Positions 12,456 to 23,769 of a stretch of 64,000 bases of DNA are shown piece by piece. Both the position numbers and the translations under genes were made by a program. This stretch comes from Rhizophagus irregularis. Its lineage: Eukaryota; Glomeromycota; Glomeromycetes; Glomerales; Glomeraceae. Under the pieces are notes generated by a model that was given only the letters and a program-made list of their open reading frames with translations, was not told where the DNA came from and did not search any database. The stretch covers positions 1 through 64,000 of the forward strand of contig NC_089434.1 in assembly GCF_026210795.1 (NCBI RefSeq). Direction: 5' to 3'. Position 1 is the first letter of the stretch. Every line of letters begins with the position of its first letter.

Positions 12456-13463
12456 TTTATTATATTATTAATTTATAAATTTGAATGTTCATTGATTTAC
12501 AAAACAATGAACAACGCTATAAATATTCAAAAATAGTAAAATTTCATGTTTAACGAGATAAAAAAAAACTTAAAATAGCATTCGCCATCTCCTCTTTTGA
12601 CATCGATCTTTCATTTTCATTTCCAACTTTTTCTTTTTTTTAAATTATTGGCGGACTTTTTGTGTAATCTCTACACTTTCATTACCAGAACCTAAAAGAA
12701 TGATTCTTGATTCTTGTAATTCTTTGCTCATATTCATGTGCACTTTTATGTTATATCTACCCTCTAATTACTGCTAGTGAATAGCAATTGGCTAAACCTG
12801 ATACTTAATAAAGGTATATACCATAGAAAATTTCCAGTATTCATTGGAATCTGAATTGGAAAACTTCTCAAATTCTTTCAAAAAATTTGGTTCTTGAAGT
12901 GCTTCCATTAACCCAAAAGTATTAATAGTTTCATTTTGTAAATCTTCCTTCAAAAATTCAATATAAGAACTTTTACGCTGTGAAGTATTGGAATGCTATT
13001 TTGAAAAAAAATATGTAAAAAAGCATAAGCAAATGCTTGATCATAATTGCCTTCTAATTGACAAACACTCAAAGGTAAATATATCCATGGTAATATCCAT
13101 TTGAGAAATCCATTTAAAGCTTGGTTAACTCCTATTTGAAGAGCTTCATACAATTCATTTATATCTTTAGAACTTAAAAGTACACTTTCAGCTAATTCTT
13201 CTTAAAATATTTCAGATATAGTTTCTGCAGCATTTTGGAGTTTATCTATCCATACCATTACTTTATCAGATATTTCGTAGACGTGATTACTAGGTGGAAA
13301 AGTTACTATTTTACCATCTACATCAGAAAATTTGTTTAGACATAATTTAGTGTAATATTTCAAAGGTAGTGTAAAATTTTAAAATATTATACTAAAAACA
13401 TAATATTACAAAAGTTTATGCTTTTAAATTTGAATAATTATAGTAATTTAAGAATATCTCGCT

Positions 13464-14660
13464 TAAAGCCCCGAATGGGTCAGTTTGGTCCAGATTATAG
13501 ATGGTTCAGATTAGAGCTAAAATCCGTAAAAACTAAACCAAAAAACTGGCAATTCAGTTCAGTTTAATCTGATTTTTATAAAAATGCGAAAAATTGAATA
13601 GCCGTCCATCTAGTGATTGTACAAAGTCGAGCCATATATCATTATATTAGTCTTGATGAGATACATCGAATGGTGGTAAGATCATGTTTTTAGCATCAAT
13701 AAATCACAAGTTAACTCACGTTAAATAATTTATCAATAATTTGAATCAGCAAGTTATCTATCAGTGCTGGAGACTTGATCTTAGCACCATTCGACGCATT
13801 TCAGTAAGACGAATCCAATGAATATAAATTTGTCTGTGTACGACTACTGGATGCGAATAATGTCAAGTTTTGCATTTTTTTAAAATTTTCAAGCGTTAAA
13901 AATTAAAAATTCTGATATATAAATTTATTCGTTATCCGATAGTCGTATAAATATAAATTAAGACTCATTAGATTCGTCTCAATGAAATGAGTCGAATGGT
14001 AGTAAGATCACATCTCTAGCATCAATAGATAACTTGCTAATGCCAATTTTTTATAAATCATTTAATATGAATTAACTTACAATCTATTAATGCTAGAGAC
14101 ATGATCTTACCACCATTTGACTTGTTTCGTTGAGGTGAATCTAATAAGTCAGAATTCATATTTATACGACCATTGGACGACGAATAAATTCATGTATCAG
14201 AATTTTTAATTTTTAATACTCAAAAATTTTAAAAAAATGCGAAACTTGATATTATTCGTCATCCAGTGGTCATATACAGATGAATTTATATTCATTGGAT
14301 TCATTTCACTGAGACGCGTCGAATGGTACTAAGATCAAGTCTCTAGCACTGATAGATAGCTTGCTAATTCAAATTATTGATAAATCATTTAGCATGGATT
14401 AACTTGTGATTTATTGATGCTAAAGACATGATCTTACCACCATTCGACGCATCTTATCGAGACAAATCCAATGATATATAGCTCGACTTTATATGATCAC
14501 TAGATGGATGGCTATTTGATTTTTCACATTTTTATAAAAATCAGATTAAACTGAACTGAACTGCCAGTTTTTCGGTTCTAATACCTAAACCGAATCGAAC
14601 TGAATTTTGAGCCAATTTCAGATCAGTTCCTCAGTTTAGCCTGAACTGTTTGGAGCTTTA
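13464..14660. mobile_element. hAT-type foldback MITE, 1.2 kb, 8-bp TSD
   Basis: The ends are TAAAGCCCCGAATGGG (left) and the complement of TAAAGCTCCAAACAG (right). They are flanked by the perfect 8-bp duplication ATCTCGCT (13456-13463 and 14661-14668). The whole element is a long palindrome centred near 14070. It is built from repeats of the motif CATTCGA(C/T)...TGGTAAGATCA, the same motif as in the host foldback. The 8-bp TSD points to hAT transposition in trans. Confidence 0.87.
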
Positions 14661-14723
14661 ATCTCGCTATCTACTGATCCAATCAGGATTATCTATAGCT
14701 CATTGAAATCAGCTTATCAAGAC

Positions 14724-14967
14724 TAAGGTTGCTTGTCTAAACCTCTTCAAAATTCTACGATTAGTTTCGTCAAAATTTTACTATAGATTTATTATAGTTT
14801 CGGCAGAGTTTTGGCAGTTCCAGCATTTATAATAAGTTTCAGCAGTTTCGCTTTTCTCCAAAGTTTCGCCAGTTTTTTAATATAACTTTAATATAGTTTC
14901 GGCAGAATTTCGCTTTTCGGCAAAATGCCATCTTGCCTAAACCCCTAGGTTTCAGCAAGCAACCTTA
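14724..14967. mobile_element. hAT-type MITE, 244 bp, 8-bp TSD
   Basis: The ends TAAGGTTGCTTG and CAAGCAACCTTA are perfect inverted repeats. They are flanked by ATCAAGAC on both sides (14716-14723 and 14968-14975). The interior is AT-rich with repeated TTTCGGCAG-like pieces. It belongs to the same family as the minisatellite-bearing element at 53892-55678, which shares its ends. Confidence 0.92.
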
Positions 14968-15908
14968 ATCAAGACGAATCGAATGGTAGTAAAATCACAT
15001 GTCTACAGTTGATAGAACACTTTATAGTATGCAATTAAGTTTTAAATTAATAGAAAGTCATCTATCGAATATAAAGATACGATTTTACTACCATTCGATT
15101 CGTCTTGATGAGCTGATTCCAATGAGTTATTCATTCTGATTGGATCAGTAGATAGCAAGATATTCTTAAATTACTATAATTATTCAAATTTAAGAGTGTA
15201 AATTTTTGTAATATTATATTTTTAGTGTAATATTTTGAAATTTTATACCACCTCTGAAATATTACACTAAATTATGTTTAAACAAATTTCCTGATGTAAA
15301 TTATAAACTTATGGTATAAGATTATAACTGGTAAGAAATTCATAAATAGGTTCAAAAAACTTTTCTCCAAATTTAACAAGACAACATAATTGAAGATTAA
15401 GCTTAATATTATTTAATTATGAATAGAATATTTTTAATTTTTCAATATATCTTTGTGGCACTTTTTTAATAATGCTTAATTTTTAGACAAACCATTAAGT
15501 AAATTGAAGGTAGATTGCATATTGTTCAAAATATTGTTTTGCTGTTCGTAATTTATATAACCATCTCATCCTAATTGGTTTTTAATATTTTGTTAGATTA
15601 TAATTTAAAAGTTTTTTATAAAGTTGATATATTACATCTGTTTTTATATTTAAAGAATTATCTTTATCACTTTCATTATATCCATCATGAAGATAGAAAG
15701 CCAGATTTATTAAATTATATGGATGTTCTTTTAATAATAATCCTGATAGTGAGTCAAGTTTTCCAAATGCTATATTTTTAAAGTTCATTAATATGATTTG
15801 AACAACATGTAATCTATAAGGAATATGAAAAAAATCTGCAGCTGCTATTGTATTGAAGCATATTATTGCGCCTTCTTTTTCTGCTGACATATATGTTGTA
15901 TTATCACC

Positions 15909-16449
15909 CTATAAAAAATATGTATATAGTTTTTATATTGTATATACATATTTTTGATACAGTTCACATTTTTACATATGGCATATCAGTATAATGTATA
16001 CTGTTCGCAATATGTGTTTAGTAAAAAATATAATAAAGTATATGGTAAACATATTGTGTAATACAGTATATTAAATTCATACGTTTATAACATATACCAT
16101 TTCTACTGTATATCAGTATTTTGTATACGGTTCACAAAAATATTGTAAATAAAGGATACGGTATACGTATTATTCTACAGTATATTAAAATTTATACATT
16201 TATAACGTATTTTCTACAGATATACACAGGTCAAATAAATAAAATCAGATTTTTGCTCTTTTTAATATGGCTGTCTTATAGATGTCATCAGAATTCCCTA
16301 ATTATGACATTTTGGAGTTACAACATATGTTATTAATCATGCCGTAACCATAATAAAATGCTATAAATCATAAATGCCATAATTCTGTAATTTAATTTGA
16401 TGCTGTAATGCCATATTTTAATCTAGCGTTGTAATGCCACAAATAGCCG
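15909..16449. repeat. AT-rich spacer with diverged internal repeats
   Basis: Variants of TATCAGTATAATGTATACTGTTCGCAA occur at least twice between 15985 and 16140. Repeats of an ATGCCATAAT/GTAATGCCA motif follow at 16340-16440. It may be an intron with a decayed MITE. No gene is seen. Confidence 0.35.
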
Positions 16450-17280
16450 TAAATATTTTTTTTTAAAAAAAAATGTTTACAATGCACCTTTTTTTTTAGA
16501 AACAGTTCTTTCTGAAATATTATTAACTTCTTTTATTTTATTTTTAGAAGTATTTTCTCATATTTCCCAGACTTCCTGTAGGTAAAGGTTTTTTTTTATT
16601 TACTTTTAACAAATGATATTAACTAACTTCATTTCTTTTTCTTTGTATTTAGGAACAGTTCTTGTGGACTTATTGTACCTCCTAGTAAATAGTAAAGGAT
16701 TTTTTTTTTTTGACATTTACTTTAGGAAATAACATTAACTTCGCTTTCTTTTTTCTTTTTTAGAAGCAGTTCTTGCAGGATTTCTTGGATTTTCTGGTAA
16801 GTGGAAAGAGGTTGTTTTTGATATTTACTGTCAAAAACAACAACTAAATTTATTTCTTTTTTTCAGAACAATTTTTGTGGACTTCTTAGACGACTTCATG
16901 GTTAAGTAAAGAGGATTTTTCTTAACATTTATATAATAATGTATGCAAAAAAAACATGTCTAATAAAAAGTAACCCAACAATAGTACATATATAAAAATG
17001 TTCTTATTTTTATATAATAATGTATGCAAAAAACACGTCTAATAAAAGTAATCCAACAATAGAATGTATATAAAATGTTTTTGTTTTTATTTTTATTAAG
17101 ATGTTAATTTGTATAAAATACAAAAAACTAAATAAGATACACGAAGAACTTTGTAGGTAGGGAATGGTTCAACCATTGACGAATCTATGGTAAGCAGAGG
17201 AAAGTTTCTTGCATTTACTTTTAAGAAATATTATTAACTTTCATTTCTTTATTCTTTAGGAACATTATCTAGTTACCTGT
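16450..17280 (+). repeat. Tandem array of exon-like modules, about 105 bp period
   Basis: At least five units share a T-rich tract ending TTTTTAG or TTTCAG, a core of about 40 bp starting GAACAGTTCTTGTGGACTT, and then a donor-like GTAAGT/GTAAAG. Acceptor-like sites lie near 16497, 16652, 16760, 16865 and 17260; donor-like sites near 16577, 16690, 16797 and 17189. A duplicated 75-bp piece containing ATAATGTATGCAAAAAA lies at 16925-17080. The layout copies that of the MULE arms with unrelated sequence, so this may be the arm of another element whose partner is not recognised here. Confidence 0.55.
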
Positions 17281-18476
17281 TGGAATTGAACTAGTTTGGA
17301 CAAATGTCTAAACCATTAATAAATAAAATTGAAACAAATCAAACAACTTAGAAATTTTTGAAATTTTTTATTATTACGAAATAAAAAATATTTTGTGTTA
17401 CATAAACTTTTAATCAGTTGATGTGTAACATGAATCACAATTTTGATAATCTTTTTTTTAATTTAAATAATCTTACAAATTGTGTATTACATTTTTGCTT
17501 TTACATAATCTTTGTGACTGTAAAAATGGATTCAACAGATTTATTTGATAATCAAAATATTAGAGAAGTTAGAAGGGGTCGTAAAAAATCACATGTCTGG
17601 GATCATTATTTTAAAGAACCATTGGGTAGTGAGCATTACATAGCTAGATGTCATTACTGTAATCAAAACTGGTCTAAAGGAAAACCAGAAATTTTGAAGC
17701 CACATTTAGCATTGTATTGTAAAGATGTTCCACTATATATTAAAACAGAATATATGGAAATGCTGGCTGTTGAAACTACATCTACTAAGCATAGCGAACA
17801 TGCTTATATCACCTTGCCGATCATTTGCCGATCATATTATATGTGATATCACACTAATTTTGAGACTTTATTCCAGGCCATAAATATTCTAAAAAATCAT
17901 TTTAAATTGTTTTTTTAATAGTATAATATATTAATAATTTAGTATAAAAATTTTGTAGCAAAATAAAATGTGGCGCCAAAGTTAGCTTTAGGCCGAAATT
18001 TTCAATATTTGATATATATGCTGATCATTTCCTAATCGGACTTTGGAGCATCGGGCGAAGCCACAGATGTTCGGGCGAAATTTGAAACTTTTACAATATA
18101 TTAATTAGGTATTCAAGAATTAATGGCTAAAATAACCAAGAATAATTTTTAATAATCAAGAAGTTATCATTAAATAAAGACTTGCAATTGTTATAAGGTT
18201 AATAAGGTTAATTTTTGGCACATCTTATGAACTATTTTAAGAATTAATTCATTAACAATATAAAATAAATAAATAAAGTAAAATGATTAAAATTTATATG
18301 GTTCACTTTTTTATAAATAGTCCTTTAAAAAATTCACAAGAAATATTTATAAAATTAACATCATTTTCAATATAAAATATTATTATTCAATTTAATATAA
18401 AAAATATTATTTTTTTTAACTTAATACAAAATAATACTTTTTTAACTTTAAATTTCTGAAATTTTATTCAAAAAAA

Positions 18477-21238
18477 ATGTCCTGCAGTTTTAACTCAACT
18501 GATTGCAAAGGAGTAATTAGGACAATGACTAATAATACAAAAATTCCAATAACACAAAAAGAAACTATTTTAGTTGGCATGAAATTATGTCAAACTCACT
18601 ATAATAAATTTATTATTAATGAGGCTTATAGCCTAAAACATAATGAAACTTGCTCTCATCCAAAGCATGATGAATATAAAAGCCAATCAAAAAATGCAAA
18701 TAAGAGATCAAAAAACCTTAATCTTGAAAAGATACCAAAAAGATTAATACCAATTTTAAATTTAGATGAGACTGCTAAAATTTGTAGTTTGTGCAGAAAA
18801 AAAAACAGATAATGATCCTGATTATAATATGTTAGAAGAATATACTGCACCAATTTCCAAAAAAAAGGATGATGATAATATTTTAACAATGGGAAATCAT
18901 ACTTATTCATTTAGAAAAGATATTTTATATAATGGTGAAGAACTAAAACAATTTGAATCAGATTATCAAGAAATTATATCACAATTAACAATTACAGATG
19001 AAATTAGTTTAAGTAACAAAATTAAAAAAATGTCTAATATTCTTTATAAAAATCAAAGAATATTAGAACAAAAAACAATTTATGATCCTGATAAATTTAA
19101 TAATATGTTAGAAACAGAAGATGCAGATTTAATTGGTTTTTTTGATGAATTATATCAAGGAACTAATCCTAAAACTAAATCTGATAAAACAAATAATAGT
19201 AATAAGAAAAAATTAGTTTCTTTATGCTATTTTTTAGCTAGTATTAATAATAAATACATTAATGGAATTAAGGCTGATATTGGATCATATTTACAAACTT
19301 CTGGAGCATCAGCTACTTCTATTGATACACTTGCAAATCTTGGATTATCAGTATCAAGAATGACAGTAAATCGACAAAAAAAAATTGTTTCAGATGAACA
19401 TGAACAATCTGTTGATAATTATTGTTTACAAAATATAGAAAAAATGTTTGTTTTGAATATTGATGATTACCATAATATTCATCGACGTACTATGCCATCA
19501 TTATTGGAAACACATAATATCTTTCATTTTGTTACAATATTATTAAATTCTAATCCTAATATTCCAAGCATACCATGTTTTTCAAATAATATTTTAATAC
19601 ATAATCCTAAAGGAATTGACTCTAAATTAATTATTAAAAAGTTTGAGAATTATTTTATGAACCAAATAGGCAAAAGTTATTATGAGCAAAATGAATTATG
19701 GAAAAATTTGTTAATTGAAGATTCTTATGAAAATAGAATTGAAAATCTTAATGTTCATAATTATGATGGTCGCATTCAAAAACATCAGGAATTAAGATCA
19801 TTAAATAATAGCAAATTAGTAGATTTTATTTTGCACCCATTACATAGTACTAAAGATTATATTGAATGTTCAAATCTTTTATTTAAAGTATTTGAAAGGT
19901 TAGAAAATACTGATTATTTAGATCATTACATTATTCCTATAATTGCTGATTGGCCAGGACAAGTAAATATAAGAAGAGCTATAACATTAAGAATTAATAG
20001 AGGAATTGCATCTGGAATTCCAAAACAAATATTAAGTTTAATTCCTATGATTGGACCACTTCATATTTCTTTAAATAGTAGAGAAACCTTGTTTCAAACT
20101 TACCATTTTTTTCTTTGAGATGTTGTATCATGATTTATTTGGAGATAAAAAAGTATTGTCTCAAAAGCCAAAACAAACTGTAATTAATCTTATTTTAGAT
20201 TTAACATTTAATGGTTGGAAAAAGATTAGAAAAGTCATTATGAATCGTTTTAAAAATTCTAAAGATGCAGAATATAGAATGATGATTGATTTGTTAGATA
20301 ATTCTATACCACTTACTTTAGATATATATGCAGTACTTTTTAGAAGTGGATACTTTGAGGGATATTTAGAAAGTGTTGTAAGAGTTTGGGTATTATTTCA
20401 AAGATTAAGGAGACATAATTATAATAAAGCACCACTTGTATTTTTAAGTGATGTGTTTTATTGGGAGCTTAATAATCATCCAATGGCAAATGTTTTGAAA
20501 AAAAATTTACCTATTTTTAATGATTATTTTGTTGAAAATTTCCACAGTTCTATTAGAAGTCAAACTGCTGAATCAAATAATGCACTGCAAATTATTCAAA
20601 AAGCAAAAATTATTGATGCTGAAAGAAATAATAATTCATTTAAAGAATCTTTTATTAATTCAAGAAATCCAACTATTTCTCAAGATAAATTAAATTATTT
20701 AGAAAGAAAAGTTTCTTTATTTTTGTTTTCTCTTTTTGATAAAATTTATCATAATATTGGAAATACAACCCAAATTAATAATAGTAAATATCCAAGTTTT
20801 ATGCTTCCAAGCTTTGAAATTAATGTAGATATAAAAGTTCTTCCATTAGCATGGAATACAGCATATAAACCTGCTAATGATAATTTTTGTGATGCAGAAA
20901 AATGTTTATTACCTAATAATATAGATTCATCTAATGGTATTGTTTTAATTTGTGGGCATGGTTTTCATAAAGAATGTTTAACTTTATATAATGATAAATG
21001 TAATCATTGTTTTAATTATTTATCATTTGAAGCTCAAAAAAATATTAATACCTTAACAGCAAGATTAACTACTCCACTAAAAGATAATGAAATACCTTTA
21101 GTTGAAGAGGAAATAAATAACAATTCAAATGAAAATAATGATGAAAATATACAAAGTATTTTAGAAAGATTAGAGCAAAATATAGATAATCAATTTGAAA
21201 TTTTATATCAAGAATGGTCAAATTATGATAGCTTATAA
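18477..21238 (+). pseudogene. Putative transposase of an unnamed family, Cys-rich N-terminus and RING-like C-terminus
   Basis: Three overlapping frames form one protein of about 920 residues. Single-base changes separate them: an A run of 9 near 18800, and an extra C near 20113. The N-terminus has Cys/His pairs (CSFNSTDC, CQTHYNKF, CSHPKH, CSLCRK), a likely metal-binding region. The middle contains NIDDYHNIH (about 19456-19482), ADWPGQVNIRRAI (about 19948) and PMIGPLHISLNSRE (about 20044). Then come a helical region and VENFHSSIRSQTAES (about 20531). The C-terminus has a RING-like set: CDAEKC, CGHGFHKECL and CNHC (20889-21011). The spaced acidic residues Asp (19462 or 19465), Asp (19951) and Glu (about 20534) would suit an RNase H-fold DDE enzyme, but that is inference. 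I recall similar hypothetical proteins as a large Rhizophagus family. It is the only gene in the element, so it is the natural transposase candidate. Confidence 0.66.
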
Positions 21239-21469
21239 TTTATTTAACTTAGAATATATTTTGATTTTTATATGTAATATTATTTAATTTATAATAAAAA
21301 TACATTTTTATTAAAATTTAAAAAGTTGCTACTAATAAATCTTATTCAATGATGATGAGGTTTCATAAATCAGTAAAGTTAGATCAATATTAAGTATTTT
21401 GTAACTGAAATTTGAGCCATATTATTATGCAGAATTGTTTAATTAAAGTTTATTAAACAATATGACAGC

Positions 21470-21980
21470 ATTTTATTAAAAGTTAAAGTTTCTACTAATA
21501 AAAGTTATCCAATAATAATGTGATCCAAATAAAATTTGATACACAGTAAATTCAAATCAATAATAAGTTGTTTGGAAATTTTGAGCATATATTATTATGT
21601 AGAATTTTCCAATTTAAGTTAATTAACTTAACATAACAGTAAATATGCTATTATATTAAGTTAATTAACTTCGATTGGAAAATTCAACATAATAATATAT
21701 ACTCAAATTTTGCATACAGTTTAATATTGGTTTGAAATTACTGTATATAAAATTTTATTTGGATCGCATTACTATTGGATAATTTTTACTAATAGAAACT
21801 TTTAATTTTAATAAAAATGCTTAAAATTTAAAAGTTTCTACTAGTAAAAGTTATCCAATAGTAATGCGATCCAAATAAAATTTCATATACAGTAATTTCA
21901 AACTAATATTAAACTGTATGCAAAATTTGAGTATATATTATTATGTTGAATTTTTCAATCGAAGTTAATTAACTTAATTA
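21470..21980. repeat. Triple-arm inverted repeat inside the unclassified transposon
   Basis: Three copies of a 150-170 bp sequence alternate in direction: 21480-21625 forward, 21645-21815 reverse, 21820-21975 forward. Each has AAGTTTCTACTA, ATCCAATA(A/G)TAATG, GATCCAAATAAAATTT and TTAAGTTAATTAACTTA. Arms 2 and 3 are closer to each other than to arm 1. This may be a small foldback MITE that landed in the element, or a duplicated subterminal region. Confidence 0.7.
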
Positions 21981-23769
21981 TTGCGAAGTGATAAAATTGA
22001 TTAAATGATCGACAAATGATCTACAGATGATCGGCAAAATTGTGATAAAATCGGGATGTTCGCTATGCTCATCTACTATAAATAGAAAACAAAAAACAGA
22101 TTCTGATTCATCAGTTGAGCTTACTGCGGATAAAAAAGATAAAATCGATCAAGCACTTATACGATTTTTTATTTGCTGTGGAATACCATTCTCAACCGTT
22201 GGTCATCCTTATTTTATTGATTTTGTTCAAAGTCTCTGTTTTGCTTATAGTCCTCCTAAAAGAACAACCCTATTAACAACTTTCTTAAATCATGAAACTG
22301 CTATAATTTTAAATAAAATCAAAGAAGAACTCAAATATGAAAAAAATTTAATATTAGGTAATTTATTTAATTACTGTATATCAAATTAATTAATATTTTT
22401 ACATATATATTAATATTTTTAATTTTGTTATAGCGGTTGATGAATGGTGTAATCCTTTAGGAAGATCTATTTATGCATTTATAATAATTATCGCAAGTAA
22501 AAGGCAATATATTCTTACTTTGAAAGATACATCAATGGATTCTCATACTGGAACTTTTAATGCTACTGAAATTGAAAAAGTTTTGACTTCAATTGGCCCA
22601 GAAAAATTTGCAGCTGTCACTGGTCAAAATTAATACTATCGGGTACCTATCGGGTACCTGATATGTGTATAATATATGTGATATATGTGTATGATATTTA
22701 ACAATGCTACACATATCAGGTACCCGATATGTGTAGTAGAAATGTAGAAAAATGGTGACACATCATGTACATATCACATATACATCTTACACATATCAGG
22801 TAGTTAAATATCGGTCACATATCATAGACTTATTGGGTACCCGATATATTATGATATATATCATATAGATATCATACAGATATCATACAGATATCAGACG
22901 GATAGATATAGGATAATGATTTCGTATTAATACTAGTAAATTTATTATAATTTAATTCAAGCAAAAAAATTATAAAATGCAATCATAATTTATATATTTT
23001 TTTAATTTTAATTCAAAACTTTATTACAATTTAAATTTATTTACACTTTTTAATTAAAAAAAAACAATTATACTAATTATACTTGAATACTTGAATAAAT
23101 ATATATAATATATAACTTCTACTAAAAGTAGCATAAAAATAAAATCACTTGTTTGCTTATACCTGTTTGATTATTTAAAAGAAGCATTAATGATAAATAT
23201 ATTAGTAAGAAAAAAGAGAATGTTATTAAAAAATATTAGTATAAATATATAAATATAGAAAATATTAGTAGAAACATTAGCAGAAAGAAAAAGTTAGTAG
23301 AATAAAAAATGTTAGTAGAAAGAGAACGTATATCAGTAGTAATATAATATTAATAGAAAATATTAAATAGTAAAAATGTTAATATAGTAGAAAAAAATAA
23401 TAAAAAATATATTAGTAGGAGTATTAGTAAAAGAAAAGAAAGAAACGAAAAAAAAATGGTAGAAAAACATTAATAAAGAAAAGAAATATTAGTAATATAT
23501 ACCTTTTTATGCATTTCTAGATATAACAAATAAAAAAAATATAAAAATATGTATTTCTGGTTATATTAAATAGATAAAAAATTGTGTTTTTAAGTAAAAA
23601 AAAATTGAGAACAAAGAAAATGTTTTAATAAGATAAACAAAAATGCGAAATATAAATATTTAAATCATGTGATCACATGATAACAATATTACGTAACGTA
23701 ACTTACCACATGTTATTTTATAGCCTGAATACATTTATAATTAAATTTGGTAAAATTACGTCGTAAAAC

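Larger units (their letters stand above)
13319..15298. mobile_element. Foldback (long inverted repeat) element, 2 kb
   Basis: The left arm starts TACATCAGAAAATTTG at 13319 and the right arm ends with its reverse complement at 15298. The match continues inward through ATAATTTAGTGTAATATTTC, a shared AATTATAGTAATTTAAGAAT and ATCTACTGATCCAATCA. The arms meet near 15030 around CGAATCGAATGGTAGTAAAATC. The left arm looks far longer than the right only because two other MITEs sit in it; without them the element is about 540 bp and close to a perfect hairpin. No coding capacity is seen. Confidence 0.78.
12590..15908 (-). pseudogene. Transposon-type gene of unknown class, split by a foldback element
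   Basis: A minus-strand protein is read in two parts. The upstream part starts at an acceptor (TTTTTATAG at about 15909) with GDNTTYMSAEKEGAII and runs to about 15582, then continues with frame breaks to about 15300. The downstream part starts near 13318 with DVDGKIVTFPPSNHVYEIS and runs through KDINELYEALQIGVNQ, ALNGFLKWILPWIYLPLS and later fragments to about 12590. An in-frame stop lies near 13206. Between them is the 2 kb foldback element. I recall similar large proteins as abundant repeats in Rhizophagus, and motifs such as HIPYRLHVVQIIL suggest a transposase, but I cannot place the superfamily. The first exon(s) upstream of 15908 were not found. Confidence 0.55.
17788..22069. mobile_element. 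Unclassified DNA transposon, 4.28 kb, 9-bp TSD
   Basis: The ends are perfect 14-bp inverted repeats, AGCATAGCGAACAT at 17788 and its complement ending at 22069. A subterminal TTGCCGATCAT is also inverted (about 17813 and 22025). A perfect 9-bp duplication CATCTACTA flanks it (17779-17787 and 22070-22078). The frame of the surrounding hAT gene joins exactly when one duplication and the element are omitted. It encodes one long protein (18477-21238) unlike any transposase class I can name. A triple-arm foldback repeat lies at 21470-21980. A 9-bp TSD is usual for Mutator, but the protein is not a recognisable MULE. Confidence 0.88.
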
